In this document: piece by piece, positions 26,854 through 36,661 of the stretch
Numbering within the stretch: the stretch's first letter is position 1
Layout of the letters: each line of letters begins with the position of its first letter
Origin: Streptococcus ruminantium
GTDB lineage: Bacteria; Bacillota; Bacilli; Lactobacillales; Streptococcaceae
Direction: 5' to 3'
DNA: 64,000 bases
Assembly (NCBI RefSeq): GCF_003609975.1
Contig: NZ_AP018400.1
Coordinates: 756,501 to 820,500, forward strand
The notes under the pieces: model-generated
Told to the model about the DNA's origin: nothing
What the model saw: only the letters and a program-made list of their open reading frames with translations
The model's database searches: none
Position numbers and translations under genes: made by a program

Positions 26854-28098
26854 ATGAAATTCAAATCTATTCTTAAATGTGCAACAATGGTTGCCTTTGC
26901 TAGCTTCTTAGCTGCTTGTGGTAACTCTCAATCAGGTGGTGGTTCAGTTGCCAAAGAGGTTGAGTTCTTCTCACAAAAACCTGAGATGCAAGCTACTTTG
27001 CAAGAAATCGTTGATGATTACAACAAATCTCAAGATGAAGTGAAAGTTAAATTGACAAGTGTTCCAGATCCAGGAACAGTATTGAAAACACGTATTGCTA
27101 ATGGTGAGGCGCCAGATGTCATCAATATTTACCCACAAAATGCTGATTTTAAAGGCTGGGCAGCAGATGGTCAATTTGTAGATTTAACAGATGAATCAGA
27201 AATTCTTGGTAACCTAAATGATGGTGCTGCGAAAGCCTATGCAGTCGATGACAAAATTTATAATGTACCATTGACAACAAATGTTTCTGGCATCTATTAC
27301 AATAAAACTGCCTTTGAAAAACTAGGTATTCAAGTACCAAAAAGTTTGGCAGAATTCCAAGAAAACGTTAAGAAAATTAGAGATGCAGGACAAACTCCAT
27401 TTGCAGAAGCTTTAGGTGACTCTTGGACAGTAAACGGTTATGCACAATTAGCTTGGATTCAAAGCGCTGGAAGTGCCAAAGAAGCAAATGAAGCACTTCG
27501 CTTCAGTGATAAAGGTGGCATTAAGGTCAATGATGTAACAAAAAACGTTGCTGCTTACCTGAACCTCATGGCAGGTAACGGTCAAGCCAACTCTGACGGT
27601 GCTCTTTATGCAGATACAGTTGCAGCCTTTGCAGAAGGGAAGGCCTTGATGATGCCAAATGGTTCATGGGCTTTGACAGTTATCAAACAACAAGAACCAA
27701 AATTTGAAGTTGGATTCTTCCCAATGCCAGGTTTGACAGTAGATGCACCAGCAATGACAGTCGGAGCAGCTGACTTGGCTGTATCTATCTCAGCAGATTC
27801 TAAGAATGTGGATGGTGCCAAAGCGTTTGTCAAATACCTAAGCTCAAAAGAAGCTATGCAAAAATACTATGATGTTGATGGATCACCAACTTCTGTAACA
27901 GGTGTAAAAACAGAAGGTAAATTTGAAGAGCTTGCAGATGTTGCCAAATTGGCCTTCACTGACCAACAAGCCATCTGGTTGCATTCTGAGTGGACCTCAG
28001 AAGAAACATTCTGGGATGCTAACGTTTCTTACATTAAGAACCAAGACTTGGATGCTTATACCAAAGCATTGAACACATTCTTTGATACCATGAAGTAA
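26854..28098 (+). CDS. msmE: multiple-sugar/raffinose-binding lipoprotein
   Basis: The 414-residue solute-binding protein has a lipoprotein signal peptide with lipobox LAAC (C22, FLAACGNS), so it is anchored outside the membrane. The rest is a family-1 (MalE-like) sugar-binding fold. It delivers raffinose, stachyose, melibiose and similar sugars to MsmFG. aggaggatatc precedes ATG 26854, 9 bases after aga. A hairpin follows the gene. Confidence 0.92.
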   Translation: MKFKSILKCATMVAFASFLAACGNSQSGGGSVAKEVEFFSQKPEMQATLQEIVDDYNKSQDEVKVKLTSVPDPGTVLKTRIANGEAPDVINIYPQNADFKGWAADGQFVDLTDESEILGNLNDGAAKAYAVDDKIYNVPLTTNVSGIYYNKTAFEKLGIQVPKSLAEFQENVKKIRDAGQTPFAEALGDSWTVNGYAQLAWIQSAGSAKEANEALRFSDKGGIKVNDVTKNVAAYLNLMAGNGQANSDGALYADTVAAFAEGKALMMPNGSWALTVIKQQEPKFEVGFFPMPGLTVDAPAMTVGAADLAVSISADSKNVDGAKAFVKYLSSKEAMQKYYDVDGSPTSVTGVKTEGKFEELADVAKLAFTDQQAIWLHSEWTSEETFWDANVSYIKNQDLDAYTKALNTFFDTMK

Positions 28099-28124
28099 TT
28101 GTTTGTTGTTGATTTAAGCATTGG

Positions 28125-28153
28125 AAGAGCTTGGGAGTATGGCCAAGCTCTTT
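28125..28153 (+). terminator. inter-cistronic hairpin between msmE and msmF
   Basis: aagagcttgg pairs with ccaagctctt (10 bp) around an 8-base loop, followed by only a short T stretch. It probably stops part of the transcription or protects the msmE message, giving more binding protein than permease. Confidence 0.65.
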
Positions 28154-28178
28154 ACATTAGTAAACAAGGAGACACACT

Positions 28179-29051
28179 ATGAACAAAAAAGGATTTACCA
28201 GCAAATACTGGGCGTACAGTTTTGTGGCGATTCCTGTCTTACTTCAGCTCATTTTCTTCTTTTACCCTTTAGTAAATGGATTCATTTATTCGATGACTGA
28301 CTGGACAGGCTTGACCCGAAATTTCAATTTTATCGGTCTAGATAACTACATTAAAGTATTCCATGATCAAGCTTTCTACAGAAGTTTAGGGTTCACGATT
28401 ATCTTTACCATTGCCTTGGTAATTGGAGAAATTGTGATTGGTACTTGGTTAGCAACCTTGCTCAATCGTAAGATTAAGGCTGTCGGTTTCTTTAGAACCT
28501 GGTATTTCTTCCCAGCAGTGCTGTCAACAGTAACCATCGGTTTGATTTTTAGCCAACTCTTTAACTATGGACTACCACAAATTGGGGAGTTATTGAAAAT
28601 TGACTGGCTCAGTTCCAACCTTCTTTTCCAAGAAAAATCAGTGTTCTGGTCTGTTCTATTTGTTGCACTTTGGCAAGGTCTTGCCATGCCAGTGGTCATC
28701 CTTTTGTCCGGTTTGCAATCTATCCCAGAAGAGATCAAAGAAGCAGCAGCTATTGATGGAGCAAACAAACGTCAACAATTCTTTCAAATTGAATTGCCAT
28801 TCCTGTTGCCGTCCATCAGCATGGTCTTTATCTTGGCTATGAAATCTGGTTTGACAGCTTTTGATTTGATTTATTCTTTGACCAAAGGTGGTCCAGATGG
28901 GGCAACCAAAACATTGGGATTATTGGTCTACGACAATGCCTTTACCAATAACCAGTTCGGCTATGCTAATGCCATTGCAGTAGTACTCTTTGTGATTATT
29001 ACCATCATCTCTGTGGTACAAATTACTCTATCCAAAAAATATGAAGTGTGA
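28179..29051 (+). CDS. msmF: sugar ABC transporter permease
   Basis: The 290-residue protein is a MalF-type permease with six membrane spans and the EAA loop segment EIKEAAAIDGANKRQQFFQIELPF that contacts the ATPase (quoted in two parts: EIKEAAAIDGA and FFQIELPF). It forms the channel with MsmG. Its end overlaps no gene, and msmG starts 10 bases on. Ribosome site aaggaga. Confidence 0.92.
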   Translation: MNKKGFTSKYWAYSFVAIPVLLQLIFFFYPLVNGFIYSMTDWTGLTRNFNFIGLDNYIKVFHDQAFYRSLGFTIIFTIALVIGEIVIGTWLATLLNRKIKAVGFFRTWYFFPAVLSTVTIGLIFSQLFNYGLPQIGELLKIDWLSSNLLFQEKSVFWSVLFVALWQGLAMPVVILLSGLQSIPEEIKEAAAIDGANKRQQFFQIELPFLLPSISMVFILAMKSGLTAFDLIYSLTKGGPDGATKTLGLLVYDNAFTNNQFGYANAIAVVLFVIITIISVVQITLSKKYEV

Positions 29052-29061
29052 GGTCTTTAAT

Positions 29062-29892
29062 ATGAAATTCAAAAAACAGAATAATATTATTACCTACATT
29101 GTATTGGTAACAGGGATTCTGCTTATGTTGATTCCTCTTGCGGTGACCATTATCAGTGCCTTTAAAACAACAAAGGAAATCACTGGGAACTTCTTTGGTT
29201 TACCAGAAGAGTGGACACTGGTCAACTTTGAGCGATTGTTCAATGATGGTATTACCCATTATTTCTTGAACTCTGCTTTTCTTACCGTTGTGAGTGTGGG
29301 CTTAATTATTATCGTTATTCCTATGGCAGCTTTTGCCATTGCCCGTCATATGGATCGTAGAAAAATCTTTGCCATCATGTACACGCTCTTGATTATTGGG
29401 ATGTTTGTGCCATTCCAAGTTATCATGCTGCCAATGGCTAAATTAATGAACAACTTGAAAATGACAAATCTTGTTGGTTTGACAATTCTCTATCTGACCT
29501 ATGCTATTCCTCAGACACTATTTCTCTATGTCGGTTATATCAAAACCATCGTACCGACTGAGATGGATGAAGCAGCATCTATCGATGGGGCTGGTCGCTT
29601 TACTATGTACCGCAAGATTATTTTCCCACTAATGAAGCCTATGCATGCGACGGTTTTAATTATCAATGCTCTTTGGGTATGGAATGACTTCCTCTTGCCC
29701 CTATTGGTTCTCAATCGGGATTCCAGCACTTGGACTTTGCCACTTTTCCAATACAACTATCAAGGCATGTATTTCAGCGATTATGGACCATCATTTGCTT
29801 CCTATGTGGTAGGTATCGTACCAATCTTGATTGTTTATCTAATTTTCCAAAAGAATATCATCTCTGGTATGACAAGTGGTTCTGTAAAATAA
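29062..29892 (+). CDS. msmG: sugar ABC transporter permease
   Basis: The 276-residue MalG-type permease has six spans and the EAA loop DEAASIDGAGRFTMYRKIIF. I chose ATG 29062 (MKFKKQNN) rather than the upstream in-frame ATG at 29041 inside msmF. No ATPase gene follows; in streptococci MsmEFG commonly uses the shared ATPase MsmK encoded elsewhere, so its absence here is expected. Confidence 0.92.
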   Translation: MKFKKQNNIITYIVLVTGILLMLIPLAVTIISAFKTTKEITGNFFGLPEEWTLVNFERLFNDGITHYFLNSAFLTVVSVGLIIIVIPMAAFAIARHMDRRKIFAIMYTLLIIGMFVPFQVIMLPMAKLMNNLKMTNLVGLTILYLTYAIPQTLFLYVGYIKTIVPTEMDEAASIDGAGRFTMYRKIIFPLMKPMHATVLIINALWVWNDFLLPLLVLNRDSSTWTLPLFQYNYQGMYFSDYGPSFASYVVGIVPILIVYLIFQKNIISGMTSGSVK

Positions 29893-30004
29893 GTGTTGAT
29901 TGTGATGGTAAACTAAAGTTATTCGTCAGTATAGAAAAGTCTGTTGGTATACGAAAAATAAATCTATTTGCTACCAATCATAAAATGAAGAAATGGAGTG
30001 TCCT

Positions 30005-31450
30005 ATGACTATTACAAATAAAATCATGTTGATTACCTACTCAGACAGTTTGGGTAAAAATTTGAAAGAACTAGATGAAAATCTAACCAAGTATTTCGGA
30101 GATGCCATTGGTGGTGTGCATTTGCTACCATTCTTTCCATCAACTGGGGATCGGGGTTTTGCGCCGGTTGATTACGAGGAAGTAGATAGCGCCTTTGGAA
30201 ACTGGGATGATGTCAAACGTTTGGGGGACAAGTATTACCTCATGTTTGATTTTATGATCAACCACATATCTCGTCAATCCAAATACTACAAAGATTTCCA
30301 AGAAAAGAAAGATGATTCTGAGTATGCTGACCTTTTCTTGCGTTGGGAAAAATTCTGGCCAGAAAACCGTCCAACTCAAGAAGATGTTGATTTGATTTAC
30401 AAGCGTAAAGATAGAGCGCCTATGCAGGAAATTGTCTTTGCGGATGGTACAAAAGAACATCTCTGGAACACTTTTGGTGAGGAACAAATTGACCTTGATG
30501 TGACCAAAGAAGTGACGATGGACTTCATCAAGAATACTATCAAAAACTTGGCAGAAAATGGCTGTGACCTCATTCGTCTAGATGCCTTTGCCTATGCTAT
30601 TAAGAAATTGGACACCAATGACTTCTTTGTAGAACCTGAAATCTGGGATTTGCTCGATAAGATCCGTGACATGGCTGCAGAAGCAGGAGCAGAGCTCTTG
30701 CCAGAAATCCATGAGCATTACACCATTCAGTTCAAGATTGCAGACCATGATTATTATGTCTATGACTTTGCCCTCCCAATGGTGACCTTACACGCGCTCT
30801 ATTCGGGGAAGACCAATCAACTGGCTAAGTGGTTGAAGATGAGCCCAATGAAGCAGTTTACAACCCTTGATACCCACGATGGTATTGGTGTCGTTGATGT
30901 TAAGGACATCTTGACAGATGAAGAGATTGACTTTGCTTCTAACGAACTTTACAAGGTCGGTGCCAATGTCAAGCGGAAATACTCATCAGCTGAGTACAAT
31001 AATTTGGACATATACCAAATTAACTCAACCTATTATTCTGCCCTCGGTGATGACGATAAGAAATACTTCCTTGCTCGTCTGATTCAGGCCTTTGCACCGG
31101 GTATTCCACAAGTTTACTACGTTGGTTTTTTGGCTGGTAAAAACGATCTAGATCTCCTTGAAAGTACCAAGGAGGGGCGCAACATCAACCGTCACTACTA
31201 CACAAGTGAAGAAATTGCACAAGAAGTGCAACGTCCCGTCGTTAAAGCATTGCTCAAACTCTTTACTTATCGCAACAAATCGGCAGCCTTTGATTTGAAC
31301 GGTAGCATTGATGTGGCGACTCCAGATGAAAATAGCATTGTCATCACTCGATGCAATGCGGACAAATCAATCGTGTCTGAAGCGGCTATTAACCTGAAGG
31401 ATTTGACATATAGTGTCAATGAGAATGGACAAGCTGTAACATTTGAATAG
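30005..31450 (+). CDS. gtfA: sucrose phosphorylase
   Basis: The 481-residue GH13_18 enzyme splits sucrose with phosphate into glucose-1-phosphate and fructose. Motifs are [12 protein letters not shown] (nucleophile Asp), LPEIHEHY (acid/base Glu) and [13 protein letters not shown] (transition-state Asp). The length equals S. mutans GtfA when started at ATG 30005 behind tggag. It uses the sucrose released by Aga from raffinose. The usual following genes (msmK, dexB) are missing; a terminator and IS debris follow. Confidence 0.94.
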   Translation: MTITNKIMLITYSDSLGKNLKELDENLTKYFGDAIGGVHLLPFFPSTGDRGFAPVDYEEVDSAFGNWDDVKRLGDKYYLMFDFMINHISRQSKYYKDFQEKKDDSEYADLFLRWEKFWPENRPTQEDVDLIYKRKDRAPMQEIVFADGTKEHLWNTFGEEQIDLDVTKEVTMDFIKNTIKNLAENGCDLIRLDAFAYAIKKLDTNDFFVEPEIWDLLDKIRDMAAEAGAELLPEIHEHYTIQFKIADHDYYVYDFALPMVTLHALYSGKTNQLAKWLKMSPMKQFTTLDTHDGIGVVDVKDILTDEEIDFASNELYKVGANVKRKYSSAEYNNLDIYQINSTYYSALGDDDKKYFLARLIQAFAPGIPQVYYVGFLAGKNDLDLLESTKEGRNINRHYYTSEEIAQEVQRPVVKALLKLFTYRNKSAAFDLNGSIDVATPDENSIVITRCNADKSIVSEAAINLKDLTYSVNENGQAVTFE

Positions 31451-31463
31451 TTTATTCTCCCTA

Positions 31464-31488
31464 AGATCCCCAAATCTGGGGATTTTTC
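31464..31488 (+). terminator. msm operon terminator
   Basis: Stem atcccc/ggggat with a 6-base loop, then TTTTTCTT. Confidence 0.85.
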
Positions 31489-31541
31489 TTAGAACCCGTA
31501 TCCACAAAAAATATTAAACTAAAACTATGACATGAAAAACA

Positions 31542-32117
31542 TATGATACTGATTTAAGCACTCAGGAATGGGCTAAGCTTGAATCCTACTTTTCCAAATG
31601 CGGCACTTATAAATGGTCTGAACGAGAACTTGTTAATGTAACTTTGTACATCACTAAAAGAGGTTATCAATGGTGTATGCTCTCTCATGACCTAACGGTA
31701 TGAAGTTTCTTTCGTCGTGCTATGTAGGATACCATTTTGACAGAGCTTGTTAAAAAAAGTGAGCAAAAGCTGGTAGAGCAGTCTCGCCAATCCATGCCAT
31801 CATTGATTCTCAAAGTGTGAAACAACGGTTTATGTAGCTAATCTTCATGGCACAAAATCAGGGATTTTAGTAGCTCGTCAAGTGATGGCAAAGGAGTTCT
31901 AGTGTCCAGTAGATATTTTTGAAAAAATCAAAGGAAGCTGGCAAATCATACCAAAGCGTTGGGGAGTAAGTATAGCGGACTTTCTCTTGGTTGAACCACT
32001 CTTGAAGATTAATCAAGGATGTTGAAAAATCAGTACCAACATAGGTCGCTTTGGTAAAACTACCTCACATTAGTCGTATTTTAATGATTTTATGATGTTG
32101 TGAATATAGGTTCTTAG
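31542..32117 (+). pseudogene. IS5-type transposase pseudogene, copy 2
   Basis: Joined frames read LSTQEWAKLESYFSKCG, TLYITKRGYQWCMLSHDL, SMPSLI and IDSQSVK, and RTFSWLNHS, in the order of IS5/IS427-group transposases (helix region, WRMLP-like segment, first catalytic-Asp segment IDSQSVK). Many stops and frameshifts are present. Its last 200 bases equal the fragment at 23153-23347. Confidence 0.75.
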
Positions 32118-32282
32118 GCTGTACTTCTTTCGTATAAAATTTGCGCTAGATCTACAATCATTTTATCTTATGACATAAAATAGGAAAATACGATCTATTA
32201 GGCTGAAAGACGTATATTTACTTGTAATCTCCATTTTTATATGTTAAAATTCAGTTCTATTTATATAAAAAGGAGAAGAAAT

Positions 32283-32522
32283 ATGAAGCATTTTATGAAA
32301 CATTTAAAAAGTCGTGTAAAAAAGCATATGTTTTGGGTTGGTTTTACATCTTTGATGCTTATGTTGATTGATAATATTTTAGTTAATTATTTTCACATCG
32401 AGATTACTCGCACTATAAATCAACTCGAACAAACGATTTGTATCATTCTTAGTATTCTTGTCTTTTTAGGTGTCTTAAATAATAAGCCGGACATAGAGGC
32501 GGAGAAAGTTATTAAAAAGTAG
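32283..32522 (+). CDS. small membrane protein, phi-LC3-like holin
   Basis: The 79-residue protein has a basic N-terminus (MKHFMKHLKSRVKKHMFW) and two hydrophobic segments (VGFTSLMLMLIDNILV and TICIILSILVFLGVL) ending in a charged tail. This resembles phage phi-LC3-type holins. The start at 32283 has a perfect aaaggagaag upstream. It stands alone without an endolysin. Its position beside ssrA, a common phage attachment gene, suggests a prophage relic (inference). Confidence 0.55.
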   Translation: MKHFMKHLKSRVKKHMFWVGFTSLMLMLIDNILVNYFHIEITRTINQLEQTICIILSILVFLGVLNNKPDIEAEKVIKK

Positions 32523-32668
32523 GATGTTTGTCTTACAGGGGATGTACAATTTACACAAACAAATTGAGTGGGTGTCAGAGTCTCTAAATTTACGGAACTT
32601 GTTTACAATCCCTAGCAGTGTCACAAGTTTTCTAAGAATCGTCAATCCAAACTATTTTAAAAATAATT

Positions 32669-32697
32669 TTGCTATTTATAAAAAAATTTGTTATAAT
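32669..32697 (+). promoter_or_regulatory. ssrA promoter
   Basis: TTGCTA (32669-32674), 17 bases, TATAAT (32692-32697); the start would be about 20 bases before the mature tmRNA 5' end. Confidence 0.8.
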
Positions 32698-32717
32698 ACT
32701 TTTTGTATCAAGCTTTC

Positions 32718-33063
32718 GGGGTTGTTACGGATTCGACAGGCATTATGAGGCTTGTTCTGCAACTCATCGGCAGATGTAAAATTGCCAGTTAAATATAACT
32801 GCAAAAAATACAAACACTTACGCATTAGCAGCTTAAAAACCTGCCTGCGTGACTAACCGCAAATTGCTTGTGTTTGTTGGTTAGTCTTAAGACTAACAAG
32901 CTACGTTGGGATTTAGTCAGGAAGTTCCAAAAGAGATTTACTGACTCGCTTGGTCTAGGTTTGAGTTATGTATCGAGTCCAGGTTAAAATAAGACATAAC
33001 CTATGGTTGTAGACGAATAAGTTGGCAGGTGTTTGGACGTGGGTTCGACTCCCACCAGCTCCA
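32718..33063 (+). ncRNA. ssrA: tmRNA
   Basis: The 5' end ggggttgttacggattcgac and the 3' end gggttcgactcccaccagct plus CCA form the tRNA-like domain of tmRNA. The resume codon and tag frame at 32801-32836 read AKNTNTYALAA then TAA, the standard streptococcal-type proteolysis tag. It rescues stalled ribosomes. A tRNA-Ser follows after 5 bases. Confidence 0.97.
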
Positions 33064-33068
33064 TGTAT

Positions 33069-33156
33069 GGAAGATTACTCAAGAGGCTCAAGAGGCCGTG
33101 TTGGAAACGCGGTAGGCGTGTAACAGCGTGCGTGGGTTCGAATCCCATGTCTTCCG
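33069..33156 (+). tRNA. tRNA-Ser(GGA)
   Basis: Acceptor arms ggaagat/gtcttcc with one G-U, a long variable arm typical of tRNA-Ser, T-arm gggttcgaatccc and anticodon GGA (ttGGAaa). The CCA is not encoded. It shares a terminator with ssrA. Confidence 0.93.
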
Positions 33157-33168
33157 TGTACATAGAGG

Positions 33169-33197
33169 AGAACGATTGAACAATCGTTCTTTTTTTG
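33169..33197 (+). terminator. ssrA/tRNA-Ser terminator
   Basis: Perfect stem agaacgatt/aatcgttct with loop gaac, then a long T-run. Confidence 0.92.
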
Positions 33198-33531
33198 TTT
33201 ATTGTGGCTAGGTGACAAAAATGGATACCCCAGAATTGAATCAATAGTTCAGTTTCATTCCTTCAAAGTAAGAGATCAAAATGCAGTGGTTAATGAGCTA
33301 TTGCAGTTTTTTTAAGGAAAGATACGAGTGTTAGCAATAAAGTAACCCGTTTTTATGAAAAATTTGTCTTAGAATAAGCCCTGACTTCTGATAATCTAAC
33401 ATGCAGAAAAAATAGTTAATTTCGTATATTTTTTAATAATGAAGCAAAATCGTTCCTTTTTACGTGGAAAAATCTTGTTTTTCTTTTGAATTGTGGTATG
33501 ATAGTTAACAATATACCAAAAGGAGGTCACT
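33198..33531 (+). promoter_or_regulatory. intergenic region with add promoter
   Basis: No gene is seen in these 334 bases. Near the 3' end TATGAT (33497-33502, extended by TGG) with TTGTTT (33475-33480) gives a promoter for add. aaaggagg lies at 33519-33526. Confidence 0.5.
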
Positions 33532-34545
33532 TTGACAGTGTTGAACGTAAATGAACTAGCCAAAACCGAGCTACATTGCCACCTAGATGGTTCTTTGTCT
33601 TTAGAAGTTATACGCCAATTGGCTCAGATGGCCGAGATTGAGATCCCCAATCGCGATGACGAATTGCGACAATTGGTCAGCGTTCCGGGAAAGGTGGATA
33701 GTCTACTTACTTATTTGAAAACTTTTGATTTTATTCGACCACTTTTGCAGACAGCAGAAGCCTTAGAACTTGCAGCTTATGATGTTGTGCGACAGGCTGC
33801 CAAGGACAAGGTGGTATATATCGAAATTCGTTTTGCACCTGAATTATCTACAGATCAAGGGTTGACAATTTTAGAAAGTGTCGAAGCTGTTTTAACAGGT
33901 CTAGAGAAAGCGACTAAGGATTTTGGTGTTCTTGCAAAACTGTTAGTTTGTGGCTTAAAACAAACCGACCCTAGTCGGACGAGAGATATTTTTTCTGCTA
34001 TCGCAGATCTGGCGCCACGAGGACTTGTTGGCTTTGATTTTGCAGGAAACGAAGCAGATTATCCGACAGAAAAGCTTCAAGAACTGATTCGATTTACCCA
34101 ATCTCTCGGTTATCCAATGACGTTTCATGCTGGTGAATGTGGCTGTGTGACAAATGTTGTTCAGTCATTGACCTTAGGTATTAAGCGGATTGGTCACGGT
34201 ACAGCTCTTAGCAATCAACCAGAAGCCATCCAAGAGTTTGTCAATAGCGGAGCAACGCTTGAGATGTGCCTGACCTCCAATCTTCAGACCGGAGCCGCAT
34301 CCTCTCTCGCAGATTTCCCTTATCGTCAATTATTACAAGCTGGGGCCAAGATTACTATCAATACGGATAATCGTACAGTTTCTGATACCAATCTAAATAA
34401 AGAATACCGATTGTTTGTAGAGCACTTTGGGACAAATAAGGAAGAATTTTATCGCTTTAATCAATATGCTGTTCAAGCCAGCTTTGCCAGTCATAGGGAG
34501 AAGGAGTGCTTACTTGAACAACTAGCTCAGCACTACAGCCTATGA
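33532..34545 (+). CDS. add: adenosine deaminase
   Basis: The 337-residue TIM-barrel metalloenzyme deaminates adenosine to inosine. Metal and active-site motifs are [11 protein letters not shown] (two His), TFHAGECG (His, catalytic Glu), RIGHGTAL and NTDNRTVS (Asp). TTG 33532 is the start best placed behind the strong aaaggagg; GTG 33538 and TTG 33541 are alternatives, and there is no ATG near. Length is normal. Monocistronic. Confidence 0.93.
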   Translation: MTVLNVNELAKTELHCHLDGSLSLEVIRQLAQMAEIEIPNRDDELRQLVSVPGKVDSLLTYLKTFDFIRPLLQTAEALELAAYDVVRQAAKDKVVYIEIRFAPELSTDQGLTILESVEAVLTGLEKATKDFGVLAKLLVCGLKQTDPSRTRDIFSAIADLAPRGLVGFDFAGNEADYPTEKLQELIRFTQSLGYPMTFHAGECGCVTNVVQSLTLGIKRIGHGTALSNQPEAIQEFVNSGATLEMCLTSNLQTGAASSLADFPYRQLLQAGAKITINTDNRTVSDTNLNKEYRLFVEHFGTNKEEFYRFNQYAVQASFASHREKECLLEQLAQHYSL

Positions 34546-34628
34546 TGGTTTGCTATTGTTATTTCCTTTCATATTTTTAGCAAAATTAAAAAACTTCTGT
34601 ACCAGTTCATTGATACAGATGTTTTTGT

Positions 34629-35411
34629 TTATTGTAGATTCAATTTCTTGGTCATAATGAAATAGGTTCCAAAGTAGTAGGCAAAAGAAAGGATAATATT
34701 TATCAAAGACAAGATTGGACTTGGGTAGAGAGAGAAAGCTAGTCCAGAAAGTGCTTCTGAGCTGTTCAAGTGAAGAAAGGCACTCAATACTCCGACAACA
34801 ATTCCAATTCCGACATACGTCAAGACAGCAAAGAGAAAACGATGATCCTTGAAAAGTTGACCGACAGATATAGAAAAGTAAATCAAGAGGATATTGGCAA
34901 TAATTTCAATCAAACCATAGATAAATCGACTGAACAACGTTGTCCAGTTCAGATTCTGGATGATTATTTGTAGTTGGGAAAGAGCATTCTTATCACTTGG
35001 CATCAGAATCAGTGTAATAACGATTCCGATAGAAAAGATAGCTGTAATAATTGCTAAGATGTACCAGACAAGAGATACCAAGAGCTTACTTAGAATAATT
35101 TGATGGCTGTCAACGGGTAGGGTCATGGTGAGGTAACCTTGGCGACCATAGACATTTTTTCTAAAACGATTGATTACTAGGAAGAATGTTGAGAGAAAGA
35201 GTGCTGCAATCAAAATACCAAAGGTCATAAAGGATGTTCCAAGAAGGACCATCTCACCTACATTGGGTTCAGTATTTCCAATCGGTGTTCGAAGAGCCAG
35301 AGCTTGGAGCCAAAAACCCAACACTACTGATAGTACTAAAGAGGCAATGTAGATTCCCAGATACCATTTTCCGACGGACTGGAATTCATGTTTCAATAAT
35401 TTTCTAAACAT
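34629..35411 (-). CDS. ABC-2 type membrane subunit
   Basis: The 260-residue protein has six hydrophobic segments spread over its length and no other domain, fitting the membrane partner of the ATPase encoded directly upstream. ATG 35411 (MFRKLLKHEF) is chosen because aaggag is correctly placed; an ATG 6 bases earlier overlaps it. It is the last gene of a GntR-ATPase-permease unit, like YtrA-type stress operons that respond to envelope-active compounds. Confidence 0.82.
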   Translation of the reverse strand: MFRKLLKHEFQSVGKWYLGIYIASLVLSVVLGFWLQALALRTPIGNTEPNVGEMVLLGTSFMTFGILIAALFLSTFFLVINRFRKNVYGRQGYLTMTLPVDSHQIILSKLLVSLVWYILAIITAIFSIGIVITLILMPSDKNALSQLQIIIQNLNWTTLFSRFIYGLIEIIANILLIYFSISVGQLFKDHRFLFAVLTYVGIGIVVGVLSAFLHLNSSEALSGLAFSLYPSPILSLINIILSFAYYFGTYFIMTKKLNLQ

Positions 35412-35430
35412 AGTCATCTCCTTATATTAA

Positions 35431-36138
35431 CTAAGCCTTAAAATCTTGGCGGAAAAGTTCATCGATTGACTCGCCGCTCTCGATTCGTAAATCATCCACA
35501 TTTCCATGACGAATGATGCTCCCGTAGTGAAGAAAAATCACTTCATCTAAAATTTGTTCAACATCTGAAATCAAGTGTGTAGAAATAATAACAGAAGCAG
35601 TTGGAGAATAGTTATTGACAATGGTCTTTAGGATATAGTCGCGAGCGGCAGGATCGACACCTCCGATTGGCTCATCTAGAATATAGAGTTGGGCTTGACG
35701 ACTCATCACTAAAATCAACTGTACTTTTTCTTTATTTCCTTTAGACAGATGTTTCATGCGACTGTTTAAATCAATGCCTAGATCCTGCAAGAGGTGAAGA
35801 GCACGTTCTTTATCAAAATCAGCGTAGAAATCTTCAAAAAATGCGATAGCATCTAGAACCTTCATATGTTCATCAAGGTAGGTTGTATCTGGGAGGTAAG
35901 ATACGATAGCCTTTGTTTCTGGTGAAGGAGTACGACCGTTAATAAGTACTTGGCCATATTCAGGTTGTAAGAGACCGTTTAGCAATTTGATCATGGTTGT
36001 TTTACCAGATCCATTTGGGCCCAAGAGTCCAATGATTTTTCCAGCGGTCAGTTTCAAGTTAACATTATTGAGGGCAACAGCTCCACCATAAGATTTTGAG
36101 ACTTGTTGTAGCTCAACTAAAGTGTACGGATTATTCAT
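35431..36138 (-). CDS. ABC transporter ATP-binding protein
   Basis: The 235-residue ATPase shows Walker A GPNGSGKTT, signature LSKGNKEKVQ, Walker B LYILDEPIGGVD and the switch His ISTHLISD. It overlaps the GntR gene by 8 bases and precedes the membrane gene by 19 bases, so the three form one operon. The substrate is not predictable. Confidence 0.9.
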   Translation of the reverse strand: MNNPYTLVELQQVSKSYGGAVALNNVNLKLTAGKIIGLLGPNGSGKTTMIKLLNGLLQPEYGQVLINGRTPSPETKAIVSYLPDTTYLDEHMKVLDAIAFFEDFYADFDKERALHLLQDLGIDLNSRMKHLSKGNKEKVQLILVMSRQAQLYILDEPIGGVDPAARDYILKTIVNNYSPTASVIISTHLISDVEQILDEVIFLHYGSIIRHGNVDDLRIESGESIDELFRQDFKA

Positions 36139-36505
36139 AAGTAACTCCTTTCAAGTAGTCATCCAATTGATGCGGTAGCTCATCTTGTTTGAAGCCCAAG
36201 TCCAACATATTGGTAACAAAGTTTTCTAGTTCTTTCTGGGCTAGATGCAAACGAGTCTGTGCAATCAATTCTTGATTGTCTGTCACGAATCGCCCTGTCG
36301 TACGGACGGAATAAACAAATCCTTCCGTTTCTAAATCAGACAAGGCTCGCTGAACGGTATTAGGGTTGACCCCAGCGATTTCAGCTAAATCGCGAACGGT
36401 CGGTAGCTTATCTCCTGATTTTAATTGATTAGTGATAATCTGGAGTTTGATAGTATTGCTAATCTGAATGTAAATGGGGATATTGTTGTCAAATTTCCAA
36501 GCCAT
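36131..36505 (-). CDS. GntR-family regulator (YtrA-like)
   Basis: The 124-residue protein has a full GntR winged helix (IYIQISNTIKLQII, SGDKLPTVRDLAE, VNPNTVQRALSDLETEGFVY) and only a short C-terminal helical part, as in the YtrA subfamily, which usually represses its own ABC operon. It is the first gene of the unit and overlaps the ATPase gene. Confidence 0.88.
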   Translation of the reverse strand: MAWKFDNNIPIYIQISNTIKLQIITNQLKSGDKLPTVRDLAEIAGVNPNTVQRALSDLETEGFVYSVRTTGRFVTDNQELIAQTRLHLAQKELENFVTNMLDLGFKQDELPHQLDDYLKGVTYE

Positions 36506-36661
36506 AATCGTGTCCTTTCTAAGGATTTATTTTCGTATTTATGTCTTATATAAATAATACAACAATCTATATAAATTTTCAAGTAAAATGTTTTAAATGT
36601 CTGAAAAATATTTTTACATGATAATTTGGTATAATGGAAGAAAGACAAGAAGGAGAAAACC

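Noticed and set aside
32524-32748. 74-codon frame overlapping the ssrA promoter and 5' end
   Set aside because: It has no ribosome site, overlaps promoter and tmRNA, and shows no recognisable protein.
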